Part shown: positions 1 through 7,086 of the stretch, piece by piece | Layout of the letters: the number at the start of each line of letters is the position of its first letter | Numbering within the stretch: position 1 is the first letter of the stretch | Position numbers and translations under genes: made by a program | NCBI GenBank assembly: GCA_027625355.1 | Contig: JAQBWI010000016.1 | Coordinates: 1 to 14,904 of the forward strand | Source: Pseudomonadota bacterium | GTDB lineage: Bacteria; Pseudomonadota; Alphaproteobacteria; HIMB59; GCA-002718135 | Length of the DNA: 14,904 nt | Reading direction: 5' to 3' | The notes under the pieces: generated by a model | The model's database searches: none | Told to the model about the DNA's origin: nothing | What the model saw: the letters and a program-made list of their open reading frames with translations, nothing else

Positions 1-5
1 CAGCT

Positions 6-866
6 ATGACTAAAAAACAAATAAATAATATATTAATTTGGATTAGTGCAATTTTTTTAATTCTATTAATTATGACTCCTGGTTTGTGGGTTGTGTTAAC
101 AGCTTTTAGACCCCAAGTGGATATTATGGCAAAGCCAGCTGTTTGGATTCCAAGAAATTTAAGTTTTAATCAATTTGAAACCATGTTGTTTGGAGGATCA
201 GAAGGATCAATGGGAAGAAGTCCTGTTCCTGTATTAAGTTATCTTCGAAATTCTCTAATTATTTCTATTGTAAGCACATCTGTTGCTGTGTTTATAGGTA
301 CTTTAGGTGGGTATGCATTTGCACGACATGATTTTAAAGGAAAAAATAGTTACTTCTTTTTAATTATGTTAACAAGAGCAATACCCGGTATATCTTTAAG
401 TTTACCAATATTTATTTTATTTTCTAAAATTGGAATCATTGATACGCATTTTGGTATTATAATTGTTTTTGTAGCACTTAATGTTCCTTTTACTATTTGG
501 CTAACAGATGGTTTTTTTCGTCAGATACCAAGAGCTATGTCTGAAGTAGCTATGACAGATGGATGTACACGTTTACAAGCTTTTTGGCACATTGAATTAC
601 CTTTATCGAAGTCAGGTATAGCTTCTGCAGGTATTTTTGCTTTTTTAATTTCATGGAATGAATTTGCTCTTGTTTCTAATTTAGCTAGAAGCACAGATTC
701 AAAAACATTAACAGTTGGTTTAATGGATTTTACTTCACAGTTTACAATTAATTGGCCAGGTATGTGTGCCTTAGCAGTATTTATAATTATTCCTGCACTT
801 ATTTTAACATTTATGGTTCAAAAACATTTAGTTTCAGGTTTAACATTTGGAGGAGTAAAAGGATAA
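6..866 (+). CDS. Sugar ABC transporter permease, MalG/UgpE type
   Basis: Inner-membrane permease subunit of a carbohydrate ABC importer; it should pair with a second permease (MalF type) and a binding protein that would lie upstream of the window. The 286-residue length is normal for the MalG group. About six hydrophobic segments are visible (near residues 8-34, 83-107, 117-140, 149-168, 203-225 and 252-272). The cytoplasmic EAA loop that docks on the ATPase is clear at about 180-199 (E180, D185-G186, L198-P199). The start is the first ATG in the window, five bases from the edge, so its ribosome site cannot be judged. The stop TAA shares its last base with the ATG of the ATPase gene, which indicates translational coupling. 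The substrate cannot be read from the sequence; the downstream sugar-acid genes make a deoxysugar or related sugar plausible. Confidence 0.93.
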   Translation: MTKKQINNILIWISAIFLILLIMTPGLWVVLTAFRPQVDIMAKPAVWIPRNLSFNQFETMLFGGSEGSMGRSPVPVLSYLRNSLIISIVSTSVAVFIGTLGGYAFARHDFKGKNSYFFLIMLTRAIPGISLSLPIFILFSKIGIIDTHFGIIIVFVALNVPFTIWLTDGFFRQIPRAMSEVAMTDGCTRLQAFWHIELPLSKSGIASAGIFAFLISWNEFALVSNLARSTDSKTLTVGLMDFTSQFTINWPGMCALAVFIIIPALILTFMVQKHLVSGLTFGGVKG

Positions 867-1960
867 TGGCAAAGGTAACACTTGAAAAAGTATCAAAATT
901 TTATGGCAATGTTGAAGCTGTTAAGAAAATTAATTTAGACATCAAGGATAAGGAATTTTTAGTCTTAGTAGGCCCTTCAGGTTGTGGAAAATCCTCTACT
1001 CTGCGAATGATTGCGGGTTTAGAAGAAATTGATGAAGGAAAAATTAATATTGGTAAAAAAACAGTTAATGAACTTGAGCCAAGAGAAAGAAATGTATCAA
1101 TGGTTTTTCAAAACTATGCTTTGTACCCACATATGACTGTTGAAGAAAATTTAGGATTTTCTCTAAAAATTGCTGGTATGAAGAAAAAAGATATCGATTC
1201 ACGTGTTGCTGAGGCTGCGGGTATTTTAGATATAGAAGAATTTTTACATAGAAAACCTGCACAACTATCAGGAGGTCAACGTCAAAGAGTTGCTATGGGT
1301 AGGGCGATTGTAAGAAGACCAGATGTTTTTTTATTTGATGAACCGTTATCAAATTTAGATGCAAAATTACGTAATCAAATGCGTACAGAGATTAAAAGAC
1401 TTCATCAAAAAGTTGAAACTACTATTGTTTATGTGACACATGATCAAGTTGAGGCAATGACTTTGGCAGATCGTATTGTTATAATGAAAGATGGAATTAT
1501 AGAGCAAATTGGAACTCCGTTAGATTTATTTGAAACACCTGCAACAAAATTTGTTGCAACATTTATAGGATCCCCTTCAATGAATATGATTTCATCTATT
1601 GTAGAAACAGATCAAGGAAAAAAAATTATGAAAACTGCAGATGGAATAAGCGTACCTGTACCTGTTTCAAAAAAAGATGTTGTTAAAGATGGACAAAAAA
1701 TCTCGTTTGGTTTTAGAGCAGAAGATATAGTCCCACTTAAATTTGGCAATAAACCCTCTCAATCTTGGGATTATAAATCTAAGGTAAATTTATCAGAACC
1801 ACTTGGTACGGAAACACTTATTTTTACTAATTTTGGGAAAATCGAAATAGTAAGTCGAATGTTTACACCTGAGCTTGTTAGAGCAGGAGATGAATTGGAT
1901 TTTTCTTTAAATTTAGACAGAACATATTTATTTGATGATGAAACTGGCAAGGCAATATGA
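866..1960 (+). CDS. Sugar ABC transporter ATP-binding protein, MalK/UgpC/MsmK family
   Basis: Cytoplasmic ATPase that energises the importer with the adjacent permease. Start chosen at 866, where the ATG overlaps the permease stop by one base (TAATG) and the protein begins MAKVTLEKV as MalK-type proteins do. An open frame continues upstream to 752 but is permease sequence read in another frame. With this start it has 364 residues, typical of the family. All ABC motifs are intact: Walker A GPSGCGKS (36-43), Q-loop Q82, signature LSGGQ (134-138), Walker B VFLFDEP (154-160) and switch H192. The C-terminal part (about 240-364) is the MalK-type regulatory extension with a TOBE/OB-like tail (GFRAEDI near 285-295). 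The stop overlaps the next start by four bases (ATGA). MalK-type ATPases can serve more than one importer, so the substrate remains open. Confidence 0.95.
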   Translation: MAKVTLEKVSKFYGNVEAVKKINLDIKDKEFLVLVGPSGCGKSSTLRMIAGLEEIDEGKINIGKKTVNELEPRERNVSMVFQNYALYPHMTVEENLGFSLKIAGMKKKDIDSRVAEAAGILDIEEFLHRKPAQLSGGQRQRVAMGRAIVRRPDVFLFDEPLSNLDAKLRNQMRTEIKRLHQKVETTIVYVTHDQVEAMTLADRIVIMKDGIIEQIGTPLDLFETPATKFVATFIGSPSMNMISSIVETDQGKKIMKTADGISVPVPVSKKDVVKDGQKISFGFRAEDIVPLKFGNKPSQSWDYKSKVNLSEPLGTETLIFTNFGKIEIVSRMFTPELVRAGDELDFSLNLDRTYLFDDETGKAI

Positions 1961-2628
1961 TGGATCAAAAATTTAGTAAATCACATTCTATTTCAGATAG
2001 ATTAACTAAATGTTTTAGTAGTGTCATTCATGATGTAATGCGTGATGCAGGTTTTAAAAATTTTGTTTTAGATCCATCAATTAAAGCTTTGAAACCAGAA
2101 CATAAGATAGGTGGCCAAATTTTTACCATTCAAGGAAGTGCAAATACCTCTTATACTCATCATGAAACATTATTAGCTTGGACGGGTATGTTATCAAAAG
2201 CACCTTCAGATAAAATATTAATTTGCCAACCTAATGATAATATTGCTGCTTTCATGGGTGAACTTTCTGCTGAATATCTTTTAAAAAAAAATATACGTGG
2301 TTATATAGCGGATGGCGGATGCAGAGATGTTGAATTCATAAATAATATAAATTTTCCTGTATGGTCAAAATTCAATACGCCAAAAGATGTAGTTGGTTAC
2401 TGGAAACCTGATGTACTCGAAGAACAAATTACAATTGGCGATGTAATTATAAATAACAATGATTACGTAATGGCAGATATTGATGGTGTTGTAATAATTC
2501 CTGAGAGCAATATTTTAGACATACTAGAAAAATCTGAATTACTTATGAATACTGAATCAAAAGTAAGAAAATCTATTCGTGAAGGAATGGATCCTCAGGA
2601 AGCGTATTTAAAGTATAGCGCTTTTTAA
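1957..2628 (+). CDS. RraA-like / HMG-CHA aldolase-family protein
   Basis: Member of the RraA/MenG-like fold that includes 4-hydroxy-4-methyl-2-oxoglutarate aldolases (class II pyruvate aldolases, often also oxaloacetate decarboxylases) and the RNase E inhibitor RraA. At 223 residues it fits the aldolase-like members better than RraA proper (about 160). Visible signatures are the GEL segment (101-103) followed by the DGGCRD loop, with R123-D124 matching the substrate- and metal-binding Arg-Asp pair of HMG aldolase, and a late DIDGVVIIP strand (174-182). The start overlaps the ATPase stop by four bases (ATGATGA); a second ATG at 1960 is possible. Co-transcription with a sugar importer suggests cleavage of a 2-keto acid from sugar or sugar-acid breakdown, but the substrate is inference. 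Its stop overlaps the stop of the convergent MaoC gene by four bases. Confidence 0.85.
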   Translation: MMDQKFSKSHSISDRLTKCFSSVIHDVMRDAGFKNFVLDPSIKALKPEHKIGGQIFTIQGSANTSYTHHETLLAWTGMLSKAPSDKILICQPNDNIAAFMGELSAEYLLKKNIRGYIADGGCRDVEFINNINFPVWSKFNTPKDVVGYWKPDVLEEQITIGDVIINNNDYVMADIDGVVIIPESNILDILEKSELLMNTESKVRKSIREGMDPQEAYLKYSAF

Positions 2629-3074
2629 ACTTTTTTTCTTTCAACCAGCAAAATATGCTCAGAATAGCAAACACACTTATCATTTTGATTCAAAATCTCA
2701 CAAGCTTCATTTACTTGACCATATTGAGGTCTTTTTGGATCATCTTTTTTTTCTTTAATTGTCACTTTGGTATGAATTGTATCTCCAATGAAAACTGGAT
2801 TTGGAAAACGTAGTCTTTCAAAACCATAAGTGAAAGCTCTTTTATTAACAATAGATGCGGTAAGAGCTATGCCAATTGAAAATGTGCAACTAAATTGAGC
2901 AATGCGTTGACCAAATGGTCCTTTTTTTGCGAACTCTGCATCTGTGTGGTGAGGATAAAAATCTCCTGAGTGCATTGCGTGTGTCACAATGTCTGTTTCA
3001 GTAATTGTCCTTCCCATAGTTGTTCGTATATATCCGACCTCGTAATCTTCGAAGAATTGTTCAATTTCTACCAT
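2625..3074 (-). CDS. MaoC-family (hot-dog) acyl-CoA hydratase/dehydratase, catalytic-type
   Basis: Small hot-dog-fold protein of the MaoC / R-specific enoyl-CoA hydratase group (149 residues, the usual single-domain size). The hydratase motif is intact: GDFYPHHTD places D38 and H43 at the catalytic Asp-x4-His positions, followed by the usual AKKGPFGQRIAQ segment (49-60). RLRFPNPVFIGDT (87-99) is the second strand-loop typical of the family. A GAGGG ribosome site lies three bases before the ATG on the minus strand (3078-3082). It is the only minus-strand gene in the first 11 kb, diverging from the second MaoC gene across 62 bases. It probably hydrates or dehydrates a short acyl-CoA, perhaps as a heteromer with its neighbour. 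The substrate is unknown. Confidence 0.88.
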   Translation of the reverse strand: MVEIEQFFEDYEVGYIRTTMGRTITETDIVTHAMHSGDFYPHHTDAEFAKKGPFGQRIAQFSCTFSIGIALTASIVNKRAFTYGFERLRFPNPVFIGDTIHTKVTIKEKKDDPKRPQYGQVNEACEILNQNDKCVCYSEHILLVERKKV

Positions 3075-3136
3075 AAACCCTCGTTATTTTTATTGAATTA
3101 AAAATTTATAAATAATAAAGTAGCATAATTTTAAAT
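3075..3136. promoter_or_regulatory. Divergent promoter region between the two MaoC genes
   Basis: These 62 very AT-rich bases separate two divergent start codons, so they must carry the promoter of the minus-strand MaoC gene and, most simply, that of the eight-gene plus-strand operon. I cannot pick out a convincing -35/-10 pair: TTGAAT at 3093-3098 and CATAAT at 3124-3129 are 25 bases apart. No palindrome stands out. The plus-strand start at 3137 has no recognisable Shine-Dalgarno sequence. Confidence 0.4.
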
Positions 3137-3700
3137 ATGAATAAAGATTTTAAATATAAAAATACAGTTGGAACAGAGTCTACGTATCCTAAAGATATGC
3201 CTGAAGATCATAGTAATATCCCTGTTTGGAATTCAGAAAATTGGTTTTATGAGGATGTTATTTTAGATCATAAAATAAGATCGCTAAGAAGAACTATATC
3301 TGAAGGAGAGGCGATGCAATTTAATGGAATGGTTTTGGATATGCACCCATATGTTGGAGATGAGCATTTTGCAAAAAATGAAGGTTTGTTTAAAAAAAGA
3401 TTAGTTGCAGGAGCTATGGTTTTTTCTTATGGGTTAGGATTAGTTGCAACTAACTGTGTAAACTCTTTTAGTTACGGTTACGATCGCTTAAGATTTATCA
3501 AACCAGTATTTATTGGTGATACAATTTATACCATCAGAAAAAATATGGAAAAAAAACCTAAATATGAAAAAATGGGATTAGTAAGAACAAGCTATGAAGT
3601 ATTTAAAGGAGAAGGTGAGATTGTTCTCTACTGTGAACATCTCCATTCTGTTCTCTATAAAAAACCTGAAGATTTTAAAAATAAATTTGAAAAGAAATGA
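3137..3700 (+). CDS. MaoC-like protein lacking the catalytic histidine
   Basis: Second hot-dog-fold MaoC homologue, 187 residues, with about 45 extra N-terminal residues compared with the 149-residue neighbour. The fold signatures align well: RRTISEGE (51-58), then a loop, RLVAGAMVFSYGLG (88-101), and RLRFIKPVFIGDT (117-129), nearly the same as RLRFPNPVFIGDT next door. In the active-site loop the expected D-x-x-P-x-H reads DMHPYV (68-73): Asp68 and Pro71 are kept but the histidine position is valine. Known MaoC-fold heteromers in actinobacteria (HadAB/HadBC, ChsH1/ChsH2) pair a catalytic with a degenerate subunit, so a partnership with the divergent neighbour is plausible; that is inference. 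First gene of the operon; its stop overlaps the next start by four bases (ATGA). The ATG at 3137 has no clear ribosome site, so a different start is possible. Confidence 0.82.
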   Translation: MNKDFKYKNTVGTESTYPKDMPEDHSNIPVWNSENWFYEDVILDHKIRSLRRTISEGEAMQFNGMVLDMHPYVGDEHFAKNEGLFKKRLVAGAMVFSYGLGLVATNCVNSFSYGYDRLRFIKPVFIGDTIYTIRKNMEKKPKYEKMGLVRTSYEVFKGEGEIVLYCEHLHSVLYKKPEDFKNKFEKK

Positions 3701-4830
3701 TCAGATTAAAAGGTATGACCTGGGATCACTCAAGAGGATATGATCCTATGATTGCAACAAGTAAAGTGTTTGCTGAAAGACATAACAATGAAGTTTCTAT
3801 TGAGTGGGATAAAAGATCACTTCAAGCTTTTGCTGATAGGCCAATAGAACAAATGGTTGAAGAATACGATTTAATGGTAATTGATTACCCTCATGTTGGC
3901 GAAGCTTCTGCGAAAGGTCTATTACAGAATTTTGATATTGAAAAATATAATAATGAATTAGAATTATTACAAAAACAATCTGTGGGCCTGTCTCATCAAA
4001 GCTATAATATAGATGGTCATCAATGGGCATTAGCATTAGATGCTGCTACTCAGGTTAGTTGCTTCAGGAGTGATTTAATTAAGTCACTTCCAATATCTTG
4101 GGAAGCGCTTTTTAAGCTTTCTCAAAACAAAAGAGTTATTTGGCCATTAAAACCAGTACATGCAATAAGTAGTTTTTATAGCATCTACAATAATATAACT
4201 GAGGAATTTGAACCTAATGATAAAAACTTTATTCAAAGGGACTCAGGGATCAAAGTTTTACAAATGATGAAACAGATATCACAGTATTTACCTAGTGAGT
4301 GTTTTGATATGGACCCAATTAAGACTGCTGAAATTTTATCTGAGCATAATGATTTTTATTACTCTCCATACACATATGGTTTTTCAAATTATTCTAGGAC
4401 TGGTTATAGAAAAAATTTATTAACATATGAAAATGTTATTGATCTATCAGGTAAAGGACCATATGGAACTCATTTGGGTGGTACTGGTATTGCAATATCG
4501 AATAAAAGTAAGAATAAAGATTTAGCTTTAGAATATAGTTATTGGATAGCAGGGTCAGAATGTCAGCAAACTATTTTTTATACTAATGGGGGGCAACCCG
4601 GTAACTCTGATGCATGGGAAAACACTACTATAAATTCAGAAACTAATAATTTTTTTAAGAACACTAGAATAACGCTTGACCAAGCCTGGGTAAGACCAAG
4701 ACATAATGGCTATATGAAATTTCAAGATGAAAGTGGAAATATTATAAATGAATATTTACAATCAAACGTAAATGAAATTAATGTCATCGATAAACTAAAA
4801 TTAATGTATGCAGAAAGCTTTAAGGAATAA
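3697..4830 (+). CDS. Leaderless extracellular solute-binding-protein homologue (family 1 type)
   Basis: Resembles type-2 periplasmic binding proteins of the SBP family 1 / sugar-binding group. The first strand is RLKGMTWDHSRGYDP (3-17), followed by a YDLMVIDYPHVG segment (about 57-68) and the late hinge region with WIAGSECQQTIF and GGQPG (about 284-301). Its 377 residues equal a mature binding protein. There is no signal peptide: the protein starts directly with the first beta strand and has no hydrophobic leader or lipobox. The ATG overlaps the MaoC stop by four bases (ATGA), so a missed upstream leader is unlikely; reading upstream in this frame is MaoC coding sequence. It lies between acyl-CoA genes, not beside permeases. 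It may be a cytoplasmic ligand sensor, an enzyme partner or a binding protein exported by another route; I cannot decide. Confidence 0.8.
   Translation: MIRLKGMTWDHSRGYDPMIATSKVFAERHNNEVSIEWDKRSLQAFADRPIEQMVEEYDLMVIDYPHVGEASAKGLLQNFDIEKYNNELELLQKQSVGLSHQSYNIDGHQWALALDAATQVSCFRSDLIKSLPISWEALFKLSQNKRVIWPLKPVHAISSFYSIYNNITEEFEPNDKNFIQRDSGIKVLQMMKQISQYLPSECFDMDPIKTAEILSEHNDFYYSPYTYGFSNYSRTGYRKNLLTYENVIDLSGKGPYGTHLGGTGIAISNKSKNKDLALEYSYWIAGSECQQTIFYTNGGQPGNSDAWENTTINSETNNFFKNTRITLDQAWVRPRHNGYMKFQDESGNIINEYLQSNVNEINVIDKLKLMYAESFKE
4822..4826 (+). promoter_or_regulatory. Ribosome binding site for the CoA-transferase
   Basis: AAGGA lies five bases before the ATG at 4832, inside the last codons of the preceding gene. 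It supports 4832 as the start over the in-frame ATG at 4808, which would overlap the upstream gene by 23 bases. Confidence 0.7.
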
Positions 4831-4831
4831 T

Positions 4832-5977
4832 ATGTCAAGACCGCTTGAAGGATTAACAGTTCTTGAATTTAGTCAATTTTTATCGGGACCATATGCTGGT
4901 CTTCGACTTTCTGATTTAGGAGCTAGAGTAATTAAAATAGAAAGACCTGAGGTAGGTGATCTATGCAGAAAATTATACATAAGTGATACTGACCTAGAAG
5001 GTGATAGCACGCTTTTTCATGCAATTAATCGCAATAAAGAAAGCTTTTCTGCGAATTTAAAAGATACCAATGATCTTGAGTTAGTAAAAAAATTAATTGC
5101 CAAGGCTGATATAATTACTCAAAATTTTAGACCGGGTGTCATTGAGAAAATTGGTCTTGATTATGAAAGTGTAAAACAAATTAATCCCCAAATAGTGTAT
5201 GGTTCAATATCTGGTTATGGTTCGAATGGTCCATGGAAAGATTTGCCTGGTCAAGATTTATTAGCACAATCAAGAACTGGCCTCGTATGGTTAAATGGTA
5301 ATGGAGGTGAAGCCCCAACCCCAATGGGTCTTGCGGTCGCTGATATGCTAGCAGGCCATTCATTAGTAGAAGGTATTTTAGCTGGTGTAATAAAAAGGTT
5401 TCGAACAAATGAAGGTTGTCATATTGAAACAAGCTTAGTGGAAGCATTGTTAGATTTTCAATTTGAAGTATTAACAACTTATTTTAATGATGGAAATAGA
5501 AAGCCCGTAAGAAGTAAATACAATAATGCGCATGCATATTTATCTGCACCGTATGGTATTTATAAAACAAAAGATAGTTATGTTGCGATTGCCATGACGC
5601 CCCTTCCTAAACTTGGTGAATTACTAGACTTAGAGTTTTTAAAAAATTTACATGATCAAAAAATATGGTTTACACAAAGAGATGAAATTAAGAAACAGAT
5701 TGGTGATTGGGTAGTAAATCAATCAACTCAAGAAATTTTAAATATTCTTGAGCCTGCAGATATCTGGTGTGCAGAAGTTTTAGATTGGGAAAATATGCTA
5801 AAGCATGAAGGGTTTAAAATCTTAGATATGACACAAAGAATTAAAAGCCTGGATGGTTTAGATATAAAGACCTTACGGTGCCCTATAAGAGTTGATGGAG
5901 AGATTTTTAAATCAGACTTAGCGGCACCAAAAGTAGGTCAAGACAATGAAAAAATTATAAAAGAAATGGAGCTCTAA
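4832..5977 (+). CDS. CaiB/BaiF-type class III CoA-transferase
   Basis: Transfers CoA between carboxylic acids in the cytosol, normally as an interlocked homodimer. With the start at 4832 it has 381 residues, close to the usual 380-430, and begins MSRPLEGLTVLEFSQFLSGP as the family does. Family features are LSDLGARVIKIERPEVGD (26-43), NRNKESFSANLK (67-78), QNFRPG (97-102), YGSISGYGSNGPW (123-135) and the catalytic aspartate D171 in VADMLAG, the position that forms the glutamyl/aspartyl-CoA chemistry in formyl-CoA transferase. The gene starts one base after the binding-protein-like gene ends, and its TAA shares a base with the ATG of the enolase-family gene. The substrate acid is not predictable; position suggests it activates an organic acid for the MaoC-type (de)hydratases. 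Confidence 0.92.
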   Translation: MSRPLEGLTVLEFSQFLSGPYAGLRLSDLGARVIKIERPEVGDLCRKLYISDTDLEGDSTLFHAINRNKESFSANLKDTNDLELVKKLIAKADIITQNFRPGVIEKIGLDYESVKQINPQIVYGSISGYGSNGPWKDLPGQDLLAQSRTGLVWLNGNGGEAPTPMGLAVADMLAGHSLVEGILAGVIKRFRTNEGCHIETSLVEALLDFQFEVLTTYFNDGNRKPVRSKYNNAHAYLSAPYGIYKTKDSYVAIAMTPLPKLGELLDLEFLKNLHDQKIWFTQRDEIKKQIGDWVVNQSTQEILNILEPADIWCAEVLDWENMLKHEGFKILDMTQRIKSLDGLDIKTLRCPIRVDGEIFKSDLAAPKVGQDNEKIIKEMEL

Positions 5978-7083
5978 TGAAAATAACAGATATTGAAATT
6001 CGCGCATGTCGACACAAAGATCCTGTCATGAAAGACTCAGAAATGCGTGATGGAAAAAAATCAGAATTAGAGTTTTTAGTTATTACTTTTCATACGGATG
6101 AAGGTTTAAGTACATCGACTTTTGGTTTTGCTGGAAGAGGGGCCGCGATGGCTGGCGAAATCGCTCATAGTATTTTTAAACCATTTTTTATTGGACGAGA
6201 TCCATTGTACCGAGAAAAACATTGGCATGAATATCGTATGGCAGATCGTTGGTGGAATCATGCTCCGATATACAGCTATGGCCCCTTTGATATAAATTGC
6301 TGGGTTCTCTCTGCCTTACAAGCTAATCAACCACTTTATAAATACTTAGGAGCTTATCGAGATCAAGTACCAATTTATGGAAGTTCTCTTGTTTACAAAA
6401 CTCCTGATGATTATGCAAAGGAAGCAAAGGAATATAAGGATAAAGGATTTAATGCCTATAAAATTCATCCCCCAGGGAATTATGAATTGGATTTAGAAAT
6501 TCATAAAGCTGCAAGAAAAGCAGTCGGCGATGATTTTAAGTTAATGAGTGACCCCGTTGCACCTTATACATTTGAGCAAGCTTTACGATTAGGAAGAGAG
6601 CTGGAAAAATTAAATTACTATTGGTACGAGGAACCATTATTTGATGAAAACTTTCATAATTTAAGGGAGCTAACTCGAATATTAGATATACCTATTATAG
6701 GTACAGAAGTTATTGCAAAGCATCCTTATAGTGTTGCTGAGTGTATTTCTACAAGAGTTGTGGATATGGTTCGAGCAGATGTTTCGTGGAGTGGGGGTAT
6801 AACAGCAACAATGAAGACAGCACATTTAGCAGAGAGTTTTGGTGTTCAATGTGAAATCCACACAGCTATTTATCATCCTTTAGAATTAGTGAATTTACAT
6901 TGTTGTGCTGCTATAAAAAATTCAGAATTTTTTGAAGTGTTAGTTCCTTATGAATATTTTAATTTTGGTTTAAAAGAGTCTATAAAAGTTAACGATGGTC
7001 TTGCTCACTTACCGACAAAACCAGGATTAGGAATTGATTTTGATTGGGACTTTATTGATAATTCAACATTTAAGGAATATTAG
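5977..7083 (+). CDS. Enolase-superfamily enzyme, mandelate racemase subgroup (sugar-acid dehydratase-like)
   Basis: Enolase-superfamily enzyme of 368 residues, with an N-terminal capping domain (to about 130) and a TIM barrel. Metal ligands are visible: D192 (SDP), the Glu pair in YEEPL (218-219) and E244 (GTE). The general-base dyad of the mandelate racemase subgroup is present as D268 (RADVSWSGG) and H295 (EIHTAIYH). The second-strand motif that is KxK in mandelate racemase reads K162-I-H164, so the second lysine is histidine. Members of this subgroup mostly dehydrate or epimerise aldonic and aldaric acids. The gene overlaps the CoA-transferase by one base and precedes fuconate dehydratase by three, so it may supply a second sugar acid (for example L-rhamnonate or another deoxy acid) to the same downstream enzymes. 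The exact substrate is not readable. Confidence 0.88.
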   Translation: MKITDIEIRACRHKDPVMKDSEMRDGKKSELEFLVITFHTDEGLSTSTFGFAGRGAAMAGEIAHSIFKPFFIGRDPLYREKHWHEYRMADRWWNHAPIYSYGPFDINCWVLSALQANQPLYKYLGAYRDQVPIYGSSLVYKTPDDYAKEAKEYKDKGFNAYKIHPPGNYELDLEIHKAARKAVGDDFKLMSDPVAPYTFEQALRLGRELEKLNYYWYEEPLFDENFHNLRELTRILDIPIIGTEVIAKHPYSVAECISTRVVDMVRADVSWSGGITATMKTAHLAESFGVQCEIHTAIYHPLELVNLHCCAAIKNSEFFEVLVPYEYFNFGLKESIKVNDGLAHLPTKPGLGIDFDWDFIDNSTFKEY

Positions 7084-7086
7084 AAT

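Noticed and set aside
752..865. Upstream extension of the ABC ATPase frame by 38 codons
   Set aside because: It overlaps the permease C-terminus and reads as low-complexity shadow sequence. The ATG at 866 gives the standard MalK-type N-terminus and a TAATG junction.
4808..4831. Alternative ATG for the CoA-transferase
   Set aside because: The eight extra residues are not family-like, and AAGGA at 4822-4826 is well placed for the ATG at 4832.
5181..5477. Minus-strand open frame inside the CoA-transferase gene
   Set aside because: Antisense shadow rich in Leu and His, with no motif; the plus-strand gene contains all family residues.
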